Shown piece after piece: positions 10,151 to 20,947 of a stretch of 64,000 nt of DNA. The notes beneath the pieces were generated by a model that was not told the origin of the DNA, did not search any database, and was given only the letters and a program-made list of their open reading frames with translations. Positions within the stretch are counted from its first letter, which is position 1; each line of letters opens with the position of its first letter. A program made the position numbers and the translations under genes. Location of the stretch: contig OX419755.1 of assembly GCA_948567375.1 (NCBI GenBank), positions 79,936,218 through 80,000,217 on the forward strand. Reading direction: 5' to 3'. The stretch is from Lunularia cruciata. Lineage: Eukaryota; Streptophyta; Marchantiopsida; Lunulariales; Lunulariaceae.

Positions 10151-12500
10151 GAGATACAACCACCACCATCCTCAGTTCCTGCACCCAATTTCCCCTTGAC
10201 TCTCACTTCTTCGTTGTAATCAGTTTGTTTACACCACTCAAATCAACTCAACTCAACTCAACTCATATCAATACTTGATATGTCACTCTATAAACTATGA
10301 AATTGGGCACTAATTACAATCAAGCCACACCCACTCTAGCTAAGAGAATCCAGGTGATACTTGCCGGCCTTTGTCCACCATAGCCAAGAACTCAAAGGCT
10401 CAACATTAGAGAAGTGAGCTCTATGGAGCTGCACTTCAAAAGTATACCCATGGACTTGAGCTAGGTCTGAAACCCTAACGGTCCCACTGATGGTCACACC
10501 CAATGGTGCAAAGTAACGATGGGCCCTACCATGAAATCAGTACCCTAAACACAAAATCTGACTGTTGGAAAGTAGTCTACAAGTGACTGCTAAAATACCT
10601 CTAACTACTATTACTGAAACTCCAATGTCTGAGCAATCTAGATGTGACACTAGAAATGGCATGACATCTTGGTAGATCTAACCATTGCTCAATCTAAATT
10701 TGAGCTAATATATATATCATAAGATTTGAGTGACTATATCATGAAATGCATCATGGACTTTGGTGTGCATCTCTCACTTGATATTATAAAATTTTACTTG
10801 ACATTATAAAAGTGTATCCCTTGCATGGCATATAGAGAACCACATGTGCACCAGTTTGGAAGTCTTATGAGAATTGGATATGGGAGACCCAAGCTCAATC
10901 TTAGTTCTATGGTAAACTCCTAAAAAGTAAAATAGAAGTTGTAAATCAAGGGTAAAGCATAGAACCAAGTTCCAAAGCTCTTCTCCCTGCAAGAGAGGAT
11001 CCTAATTGTCATGTAGAGGCACATCAATGAGTATGTTAGTAGTATGTGAGTGTGCATATGCTCACTAAGATCTGCTTGGAGCTTCCTAGAATCTAAAAAT
11101 ACAAATTTAATAAAATTGAGGAGTGTCTTGCATACATGGCTTGGTAGTAAGTCACAAGCCAAGTAAAAATATACCAGAAATTCATAAATTATCAATCCAC
11201 TATTGTGATAGGTGCCAATATAATATGATGACCCTCATATAAGAACATCTTTGCTAAACAAGGGACATCTAGAACCCAAGCTCCAATATATATATTGTTG
11301 GTGCTATGGCCTAGTGCTCTATGAAGCCACATTTGCATATGACAATAAGGAGAGCTATCTACTATCTATGCCACTCATTTGATAGCTATAGTAGTATGTA
11401 TGACCCTAAAAGAGTAGAAAAAGTATAGTAGATAGTATTTCAAACATCTACAAATGTGACAACAATGCTTGTGATAGCAAGGAAGTTTGTGCTAAATATA
11501 ATGTCCTAGGAAGGTAATCTAGTAAGAATGAAATAGACCACATGGATAGTACCCAACCTAAAGAGGAGGGTGAGCATGGGAAATGACATGTACTAAGGTG
11601 TCTAATATGAATGAACTACAAAAATACTCATGTTCCTAAGGAGAGTCTAAAATTCTCAAACCACCCACATGGAACTAGAATTTTGGTGGGAAATTTGAGG
11701 AAATAAGTACCATGCATTTGCTCTAAACTTTACATTGACAAGACTTGACTTGTCAAGAGACACAAGTGTAGGTCCTAGTTTTTTTCCTTGTTTGTTTTTT
11801 ATCCTTTTGCAAAAATATGGTGCCATTGAATGCCAAGCTGACTTTGTAATTCAAATGACATGTAATCCAAACCTTTGGCTAGAATAAGTTTTCTAACCAA
11901 AAACTCTCATTTGGATTATTCTCAATCTCATATTCTTGGTACTATTATTTTATAGGAAGTAACTAAAGAGGCTCAAACTTGTACGCTCTCCTTTGGTCCT
12001 TTTGCTATTTATCAGTATTTCAACTTTTTATTTATATTACATATTGGATTATCATCTAAGTAGATGTACCAAGATGGAACCAATGTATTCATTAGGTATC
12101 TCTTCATAATTGACATCCTAATAATATCATAAGGTTCCTTTTGCTTGGTTTTATTATCATTAACGTAGATTTGATGATGTTTACTAAATAGGATAATTTA
12201 GGAGGATTGTTAAGTTGATCTTCTCTTTGTTAGAGAGAAGATTGAGAAGAGTGATCACATCAACTATAATGACACTCAAGATTACACACGCTTTGTCTAT
12301 CCTTTTGTTGATCATTCCAAGAATAACTATTGAGTCATGGGATTCTTAGCAATTTAGGCAAGTCGTACCTTGGGATTATTTGAGACTCATTTTCCATGTC
12401 CACATTATTCCATAATCTACCCCGTACACTCCATGATGAGGCTAGATGGACTTTTTGCCTACTTCTAGATTGTTTGGCACGTGATTCCTTAGACAAGTCA
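10151..12500. other. Degenerate AT-rich repeat sequence, no gene
   Basis: No open frame has protein-like composition. A short CAACT run sits near 10245-10265. The sequence resembles decayed transposon but I could not assign a family. Confidence 0.4.
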
Positions 12501-14334
12501 TCATGGTTCTTATTCCTCTTATTCCCTTGATGGTGGATGTACAAAGCATAGAGAGGTGGCTGCTAGATTTCATTTATTCCAAGCAAGGGATTGGGCTACC
12601 TTACAAGAGGAGTCTAATAAGGTTGCACATTTTAGGAGATAAGTTCCACCATAAGATACCACAAAGTCCACTCAATTATGATGGTGTAGTACATTGGGTT
12701 AGGCAAGAGAGTTTAGTAGAGCAACAAGAGTGCTACATCCTTTGTTTATAGCTAGTTCCACTGATGAGACTATTGGTAATACCATAACTAGACATAGTAT
12801 ATAGAGATGGAAATTGGTTTGGTAATATCTTGAGTGATGCTATATATGATGGTCTAAGTAGATTTGATAGAGGTGTCAGCAAAACACTACTTCCACTAAT
12901 ATGGCAAAGGTAGAAAAACACTTCGAAAACTTTAGAGCCAATTTTGGAGGCCTAAATGAAGAAAAAATAAAATGTTCTTCTACAGCAATGCCTTCTCCCT
13001 ATTTTTTTTGTCTCATCAAGAGCTTTCCAATAGTACCTTACCCATGCTATTTTGAGCTTCCTATAAGAAGATGTAGGAAGCTCAAAGATTCCCCAAATAT
13101 TCCCTTTAGTCAAACTTGTTTGGTCAACCAAATGGGACAAGGATCAACATGTCACCAATTTATGCAACTAATCTAAGGGTGGAGCTTGTTGACATATCAT
13201 CAATCCATATATCTGATCCAAGGTTGGATCTCTCTTTGGATGGATCCTCTTTGCTATATAATAAAGATAAGGTGCTCCTTTGGAACATCAGAGTATTAAA
13301 GGATGAGACCTTCTCTTATGTTTCTCATGAGGGGTTTCTTGTCCTTGAGACATTACCTTATCTCTTTGCTATGCTCACTACATCCTATGGCTAGAGAAGG
13401 AGTACCATCAGAGGTCTTGGATTATCAGCCGGAGTAACTTTTATGTCTTGATAGGTCATTGTTTGCACAAGCATTGTGCACTACTCCTCACTTCTCCTTA
13501 TGAGGCTTGTAAGGAATGGTATATGAGCATCTTAGAGATTGATTTTAGGCTAATGATCTTTCAAGTGGATTTACCAAGCTATTTCAAGTGGTTGCAATAG
13601 AGTGAGGAGAGATATTCATATGTCAATTAGTTGAGTGTTAGGTGCTAATAAACTTCTCACGATGGAGACGGACATAGAGTGCATTAGATCAATCACTCTT
13701 GGAGAGATATTTTTGTGCTTAGTTTGCTTCACCATTGTCCTTCAACATTGATCTCACTTTCAAGAGCACCTCCATATACATCAATTTGGAGTAGCTACAC
13801 TTGGAGGTTGTCAAGCTATATCTTTGGGCATCCAATCATTCCTAGATTTGGAGTGGATCATCCTATAGGAAGCTATTGAGTACACTTTTAATGGGATCTC
13901 TCAATCATTCATCTCTAGAGAGCTTGGGGAGGTTGGTGGATCCTTGGCAAGTCTCATTCCTTTTGTACGGTCATTCTATGGCTCTCTTGCTTCTCTTTAC
14001 TACTAACATGGTTGGTCATAGGTGAGAGTCACTATCTTGGAGTAAGTTGTTAGTACACAATAGGGAGATCCTTTAGGGGGATCTTTTTCTGCCATGGCTG
14101 ACTTTAGAGCTTTCCTATCTACTACTTTGGCCATGCAAGGTTGTATTTTTCCTTCATTGGCAAACAATACATACACTATGTGCCCCATAGATCAAATTAG
14201 GCAAGCCTTTGATCACTTGACTACCAAGCTACATCTTGTAGGATTGAAAGTCAAGGTGTCAAAGTGCAAAGCATAGTCCCCTTCAAGTATTCCTCCCCAC
14301 CTAGAGCTTCAAGAGGTGTGTGTTTGTGACAACC
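12501..14334 (+). mobile_element. Decayed coding remnant, family unknown
   Basis: Plus-strand frames at 12503-12751, 12901-13176 and 13116-13394 have protein-like composition (for example SIERWLLDFIYSKQGIGLP), and blocks such as KEWYMSILEIDF appear near 13510-13545. Many stops and frame changes break them. It may be gag or an accessory region of an old retroelement; no diagnostic motif was found. It ends where family D copy D1 begins. Confidence 0.3.
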
Positions 14335-15399
14335 CAGCAAGTATCACTTTGTGGTAATCAATAAGTAACAATTTTTTCACACAAAGATACAAGTCAAGAA
14401 TGATTAAATAAAAAGTAAAATAGTAACAAAATAGTTCTTTTTAGTTTTGTCTTTAATTTCTTGAGTAGAAACCACACTCAAAAGAGAGTAACAAGCACTA
14501 AATCATAATCTTATCACCAATAAATAACACCCATAATCACAATTCATCAATCTTTCCAAATCAATCTAGATGATGATGATTTAGTTCTTCCCAAAGAAGG
14601 CTACTTCACCATGAAACAGTTTTGCCTCAAAATTGTGTTCCACCCTTCACTGGAAGGCACAACTTTTTAAATCAAAATTGCTTTGCATCAATCGAGAGTT
14701 GCATCCATAGTTGTAAAATACTACCAACACTATGATTCCTCATAGATTCATCAAGCATTGCTTTGATTGCTATCCACTCAAGATTAAACACACAAATGGA
14801 AATTAGAGCTATAGAATCCAACATCTAACACACTCAAACTTGCACTTTGAACTTCTCCAAACACTCACAGGATGATACTTGGAATTAAGCTGGAACAACA
14901 AGCATTAAGTTACAACACTTCTCTTTACTCAACTTCAAAATAATAGTATTGAATAACAACTCATGGTGAATGCTTCCTTTAAATAGGTAGAGCATTGCAA
15001 CAATTATCTAACAACATACCATATCAATTGCTACTTTACCATTCTATAGATCCAAAATGACAATCCACTTCTTCATATCTGCCTCTTCATATCTCAAAAC
15101 TGTTACTAATTCAATCCCATGTCTACCTTGACTTTGGCTTCTACACCTAAATTATCTTCAATTGCTTCTTCTACTTTGGGTTCAACTCTAACTTCTATTT
15201 CTATCCTATCTTCAATCTAAACTAAAATTGAAGTCATCACTAAACTATCTACCTTTTCCTTCTCTCCTCTAACTTCTTCTAATGTCTCAAGTAACTCACC
15301 CAAAGACACCTTCACTCCTATTTCAAGTACCTCGCATCGGGTTTCTATTTTCTCACTACTCTTAAGCTTTTCTAACTCAGAATTCACCCTCTAATTTGA

Positions 15400-16330
15400 G
15401 ACAAACATCTTCCTATCTACTCTTTCTCTTAAGCAAATCAATAACTTATCCATATCTATGTCTTTTGCTTTCCTCTTCTTTATCTCTTGCACAAGCAACT
15501 TTAATTCATGCAGTATGGCTTCCTCCAACTTTACTTAAGCTCAATGCTTAACATCACCTTCAACTTCATGATAACTTCTATGATGGAGTCCGACTCACAC
15601 CTCAGAACTATCTTCTCCCAACACCTCCCTACTTCCAACTCATTTTGATACATCTTCAACTTGTCCTCAAATTTAGCTTTCAAGGCTTCTTTCTCCTCCA
15701 TATACTAAACAAGTTGAATCTCCATAATTCTGATCAATCCTCACAACCTCTCCTCCTCTTGATTTCTATTGGTCACGTTGCCAGGCCCAATTCTTCTCCT
15801 CTACACTCTTTCTCATGCTCTCTAGTTCTTACTCCATCAAAACTATCAACACCTTTAAATGTGTTACCTCCAAGTGCAGATCAAAAATTCACATTTCAAT
15901 TTATTGAATGCTACCTTCTGCTCCCTCAATTCTTTAGCTTGTTGTTCAAGTTCCTTGTTGCACTTCACAAAATTCTCTTACTAATTCTCAAAAGTCTTCC
16001 TCCAAAGAACAACATCAAACTGAAGTTCTTTGGCTTCTTCCTCTCCTTGAGTTAACTTCCTCCTTAACTCCAAGACTTCCTCATTCAAGAACTTCAATAC
16101 CTTGAACTCATCCTTCACTTCAGGATGCTCTCTTCACAGATCCTCCTTCTTCTACGACGATTGCAACAACAAAGGACATACAATCTTCAAATGTATGCAA
16201 TGCTATTGAACTCTCCTTCATTGTCTACTCTTTCTTTGGCTTCAGTCGGCACTTCTTTTGTTGGTGCCTTACCTGAAAGTCTTGATCTTTGTACTTTCAA
16301 TGTCATTTCTTCCAAGCTTTCTTCCTCCTC
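15400..16330 (-). pseudogene. Coiled-coil remnants of family D
   Basis: On the minus strand this stretch is rich in Lys, Glu and Leu with heptad-like spacing but broken by stops. It corresponds to the clearer coiled-coil frames 51195-50989 and 50767-50540 in copy D2. It lies downstream of the AT-hook ORF in element sense. Confidence 0.4.
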
Positions 16331-16337
16331 CTCAGCT

Positions 16338-16859
16338 TTACTCAGACTTGTAGCTGCAACCTACATACTTCTCTTTGATCTTGCTACTCTTGGAAACACC
16401 AAGGCCAACTCCTTTTGCTCTTTCTTCTTCCAGCTCCACCATAGGTAATTCCAAATAGGGTGTATTTCCTCCTTCCATACAATCAATTGCCGTATAGAAC
16501 TCCTCATCTTCTTCTCCCGCCACTTCATCCACCAATTGGTGGACTTTGGATTCTCCCTCACTCCCATTGCTAGACTCTTTACTATGCAATGTGAGCTCTT
16601 CTTCTTCTCCCAAATCTTCACACTTTGACTTGGCTTCTCCTTTCAATTCTTCCTTTGATGAATGGTTCTTCACCACCACCATCACTTGCTTTGGATTTAG
16701 CCTCCTCGTCTTTTGTGGCTGTAATGGTGATACTCTTCCTTTGGGTCTACCCCTCTTCCTTGGCCTTAGAATACTCACCAACACTAGCATCTCCTTCCCA
16801 GCCTTGATGAAGCTCTCATTGCCTTCATGGACTTGCCTTATGAAGCATTGCTCTCCCAC
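16338..16859 (-). CDS. AT-hook plus acidic ORF of family D
   Basis: This 173-codon frame shows a basic segment at residues 32-42 with the AT-hook core RGRP (RPRKRGRPKGR). A strongly acidic Glu/Ser-rich middle follows (about 65-125; LGEEEELTLHSKE, EVAGEEDEEFYTA), then a conserved MEGG. Related frames occur at 52078-51722 (minus) and 49163-49630 (plus), sharing the acidic block and the M-x-G-G motif; the AT-hook is degraded in the first and absent in the second. It may be a Gag-like or accessory protein of the element. The function is unknown; minor-groove binding is inferred from the hook alone. Confidence 0.5.
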   Translation of the reverse strand: MGEQCFIRQVHEGNESFIKAGKEMLVLVSILRPRKRGRPKGRVSPLQPQKTRRLNPKQVMVVVKNHSSKEELKGEAKSKCEDLGEEEELTLHSKESSNGSEGESKVHQLVDEVAGEEDEEFYTAIDCMEGGNTPYLELPMVELEEERAKGVGLGVSKSSKIKEKYVGCSYKSE

Positions 16860-18175
16860 ACCTACAACTCAACATAATCAAGGTGAAAATGTGATACCAT
16901 CTTCATCTTTGCATTGAGTTGAGTAGATTCAGTCCAAAATAGAAATGGGTTGCAAAAGGTAATAGGGAGGCAGGTCCATTCTTCAACTATTGATCATTTG
17001 ACCTACTCTTTGGTGAAAACACTTTGCCCAATTCACCGCTTCTCCTACAAACATCTAGTGAAAGAACACAACCTATTGCTTCAAAAAATAGGTGATTTGC
17101 TCTGGCTTAAACATGGCCATTATCATGTTGACTATACCCCTTCATATTAGGTCTTTATAGTTATCTACCTTGTGCCTATTCTTAGTGTGAGACACATTGA
17201 AAAAATTCATCATCTTGGTTGTTCTTCCAAAGAATCACATTTCTAATAGAAGATGACTCCTCATACTTCTCTTGTTTCTCTCCCAAAGACTAATCTCCAA
17301 TCCAACTCAGTCCATCGGGCTAGATTTTCTCTCTTTCCCTCTGTCTTGGGACCGTCTTTGCAGTTGATGGCAACATTTTTTGCCATGAACCTTGGAAAGC
17401 TCAAATTCCAATTCCATGCCAAAAAGATGATGAAGAGTCTACTCGGACCTTTGATCCCTACCACTACATCTAATTGGAAAATTACAAGACTCGTCACCAA
17501 ACTCTGCTTATTACCCTTTGGTGGCATTGTGTGTGCTTCCTCACTCTTGGTCTCTAAAGATCAAACCCTCACCAAAACTTGAGATCCTAACTCCTTTGGA
17601 CAACTACTGAGAGGTATAGGATATTGTCATGACATTTTGAAACTCCCTCAATAAAGTCTCAATCTTATAGTATTTCATTGCATGATCATTCTTCAATTGA
17701 TCTTCAATTGACATACAAATTTTGCGTGTCTATTTTTTGTCACTCTCAATGTCATCTTGATCTAACTATTTTCTTTACTCATATTTTCTTGATTGGCTAG
17801 ACCCAAGGAAAAGTTGTTACAAGCTCTTTGGATTGGGTTGCGTATGTTGATACAAAGTATCCTTAATTTGGATCTATGCTTCCACAAATCCGATCCAAGT
17901 CCTTCTAACTCTGACCCAAGGTCAACTTCTTGGCTCTATGCTAAACATATGATTCTTCTCTTTTCTTCTTCATTAAGCTTCAATTTGACTTCAAAAATAT
18001 ACTTCTTTTTAAAACTAGTCAAAAATGAAAAATATGGGTACTACAATGTCACATCTATAGATGGACTATGTGTTCTTGGAGTGCCAATAGGATTTGAGGA
18101 TTTTTTCACATGCTTCTTAGACATTGCCCTTCCAAAAGTTTTCTCCATGTGGACTATCTTCTTCTACTAGGAAGT

Positions 18176-20500
18176 CCATTGGTAGCATTTTGTATACTCT
18201 CCTCTAGTATTGCCCATTGATCGACTTACCTTCTTTGCACGATTCTCCCTTCCTTGACTTTCTTATCACATCTGAGAGCTTTTGATAGGAGGATTATGGG
18301 AGTCTTTGGTGCTATCATTGGACCAAGGACATTTGAGTGAGTAACAGGGGATTTAGCACATAGATAGACATCTCTACCAATCTTGTGCAAAGAGGTAGGC
18401 GTATTATCAATAGAGGAGACTACACTTATAACATTTTTGGGTAGTTGTGCTCTCTTGGCACCCCTACTTTCCCCAATTTTGTGGTTCTTGATAGGTCAAT
18501 TTTGGAGATATATGTGGTTGAGGTTGAGGAGGGATTCTTTTCTCTCCAAGTGTTATTATGGCACACGATAGATGGTCTATCCCCACAGGCATGGGAAGAT
18601 CTTCCATCCTTTGCTTCACTATAGTCACATTGGACCAGAGGTTTGGAGTCTTCCTTGTTGGAGCGATAGTGTTAGCATATGCTACATTGTCACTTAGTTG
18701 ACTCATCCATTCCTTGGGCCACTAAAGCATATCTTTGCTCTTGCCCTGGCAAGGGTGCATGCTCTTGTATCCTAGCTTGACTATGCATTAGGGCATTCCA
18801 ACTCGCATCAGCCACCTTCTCTATAATGATAAGGTTCCGCCTAGGTTTGGTCCATCCCTTTGCATGTTCATTACTCACTTGTGAGTGTGGTTCTACACTA
18901 TATGCAACAATGTTCCATATGACATAGTGTTCTTTTGGAGGCTAGAGGATAGCTACCCATGATGCCATCAGGGATATAGTGTTTGCTATGGCACGAGAGC
19001 GTGGATACCTTGCTTGGAGAAAGTGTTTGTATGCTTTGTAGACGACATGTGTTAGAGTAGACCTATACTTGGTCCGAGATGATCAAGTGATAGTGGTGGA
19101 TATTGTGGTTACATGATGCAATTTTCGAGGGAAATATTACTCATCCTCTTGGATGGGTAATCGAGCGGAGGAGCAACACACAAGGTCTCCAAGTATAGGG
19201 GTATGCAACGAGATCACCTCTTTGTTCCTCTAGCCTTGGAGTTATATGAAGCTATGGACATGGTGTTCGATACATTGGTCATGGAGTGCATTAGAGCTTA
19301 TCATATTAGACGTAAGGGGGTGCCACTCTCACTTTCATACTTTGTAGTATACTGCAGATAGCAGGTGATTGATACTCTACCGAGAGCATTGGCTAATGCA
19401 ATCCCCAAGAGAGTAATCACATTAGATGATGCTTCTTGAGATTTCTCTAGTAATTTGTAGACTTTACTACTTGCATAGCACATATATCTTAGATGCGGTT
19501 GGGTAGAATTCTCATTCCGGTACTTAGCCCCATTTTACCTCGTTTGTCTCTCCCTTGTCCAGCTTGAGGGGGTCTTCCCATCCCTCATGTGCTTTCCGGG
19601 GTAGCCTTTTTCTTGTTTAAACGACCCATTTCCGTGCCTCGTGTTCACGCCATTGGCTGTCAACGAGCAAGCCAATTCCCACAAGGCGTTAATCACCGGA
19701 CCACGTCATCAAAATTTAAGCGTTTTAACAAAAGAGGGGTCGATTTAACGGTCCCCAATTTAGTACGCTTTTATCTCTTCACCTCATGCAACCGGTGTTA
19801 TCATTTAATTGCTACTTCCTGAGCTAATCCGTAACTACTTCTCCATAGCAATTACCACTAAATGAGTCTAACGCATGTTTTTGTCGTGGAGTTACGCGTT
19901 GTGATAAACGTTGCTTTTGCTTTCGACACCTGATGTACGAGGTAAGTGTAAAAACTAAACATAAGAAAGAACTGCAGAACCCCGACTCGTGATTCGCGAT
20001 CTATACAGGTTCTGTAGAAGAATAAACCCTGGCATCTTCGTATACAAGATTCTGAGGGGGAAAGTCTTAGGTAGAAGCATATAGGAGTTACTTCTCTGGT
20101 GTTACCGGAGTTACTCTTTGATCGGATGGCTTAGAAACGCCCAATTCCGATGAGCCGGGAAAGAAACTGGAGGTCACCCGTTGGGGTTACAGTATAACTT
20201 GAGTAGCCAGATCGAGACGAGTCAGAAATATCACCTGGGTCAATTAGTCCCAGTAACTAGCCTTGCCCGATCTGACGCCGGGGTGTGTGCTGACGGCACC
20301 ATCGTGTTCCCGGCGGCTGACGAACCCGGTGGGAAGCGTGGTAAGTCCAGAAGATCCACACTATTCATGACACGTGGATACCAAGTTGGCGTGCTCTTAC
20401 AACCCATCCTCCGCTTTCAGATCTCGCCAATCTGGAATCATAACTTTTGACTAATCTCAGCCATCAGTTCACCGACTACTAGCATCCGACGGTTAATTAA
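18176..20500. other. Degenerate repeat passing into gene-proximal DNA
   Basis: 18.2-19.5 kb carries broken plus-strand frames (for example 18383-18571) with membrane-like composition and no recognised motif. From about 19.5 kb the base composition becomes less AT-rich and more CG-containing, marking the change to the gene island. 20.0-20.5 kb is probably upstream region of the nuclease gene. No gene is supported. Confidence 0.4.
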
Positions 20501-20947
20501 TTCTACTGTTCCTGAATTTAGGAAAGGTTCCGATTGCTGCCCTGGCTGCCCACTGCGCAGAGAAAAGCGAGAAGTGTTATCTTCTCCCGGCCGGCTGGAG
20601 CTCCCGTCGCGCTCGCCTTGTCTATAAGCGAAAGCACGGCAAAAGACCGAAATCTCGGAAGAAGAGAAGAAGCGCAGGACGCTCTATTCCGCTGCACCGC
20701 TCTCCACTCCGTTCTCCACTGTTCTCCTTTCCCCTCCTGCGGCTGCACTCCTCTCCTCTCTTCTCCTATAGATCAATGTGATGAAGAAGCAATTGTCGTG
20801 ACAGCCTTTGAGGAGGGTTAAGTTGTGAAATTATTTCAGCGGCGGAAGAAGAGGAATTGGCTTCCTCCTTTTGGTTGATCTGCCGCTTAGGAAGGGTGTT
20901 AGTGATCAATTGTTGCGGAATTGGCCGCGTTTGCTCGAGGACGGAAG
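20501..20947 (+). promoter_or_regulatory. Upstream region / 5' UTR of BBD-like gene
   Basis: This stretch is CG- and CT-rich, including a long pyrimidine tract around 20700-20765, and directly precedes the first in-frame Met codons. CT-rich 5' leaders are common near plant transcription starts. An in-frame Met at 20921 precedes the chosen one at 20948. No clear TATA box was assigned. Confidence 0.4.

Larger units (their letters stand above)
14335..18175 (-). mobile_element. Family D retroelement, copy D1
   Basis: The end at 14335 reads TGTGACAACCCAGCAAGTAT. It is repeated at 49597 in copy D2, and similarity continues for kilobases (for example 17240-17560 with 53240-53490, and 17750-17810 with 56040-56100). 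In element sense the order is a leader, an AT-hook/acidic ORF, coiled-coil remnants, then an LTR-like terminus with a TATTTAAAG box near 14975. No RT, RNase H or integrase was seen, so it behaves like a large non-autonomous LTR derivative. The right-hand boundary is approximate. Confidence 0.6.

Noticed and set aside
10245-10265. CAACT short tandem repeat as a regulatory element
   Set aside because: Only about four units, in decayed repeat DNA; ordinary simple sequence.
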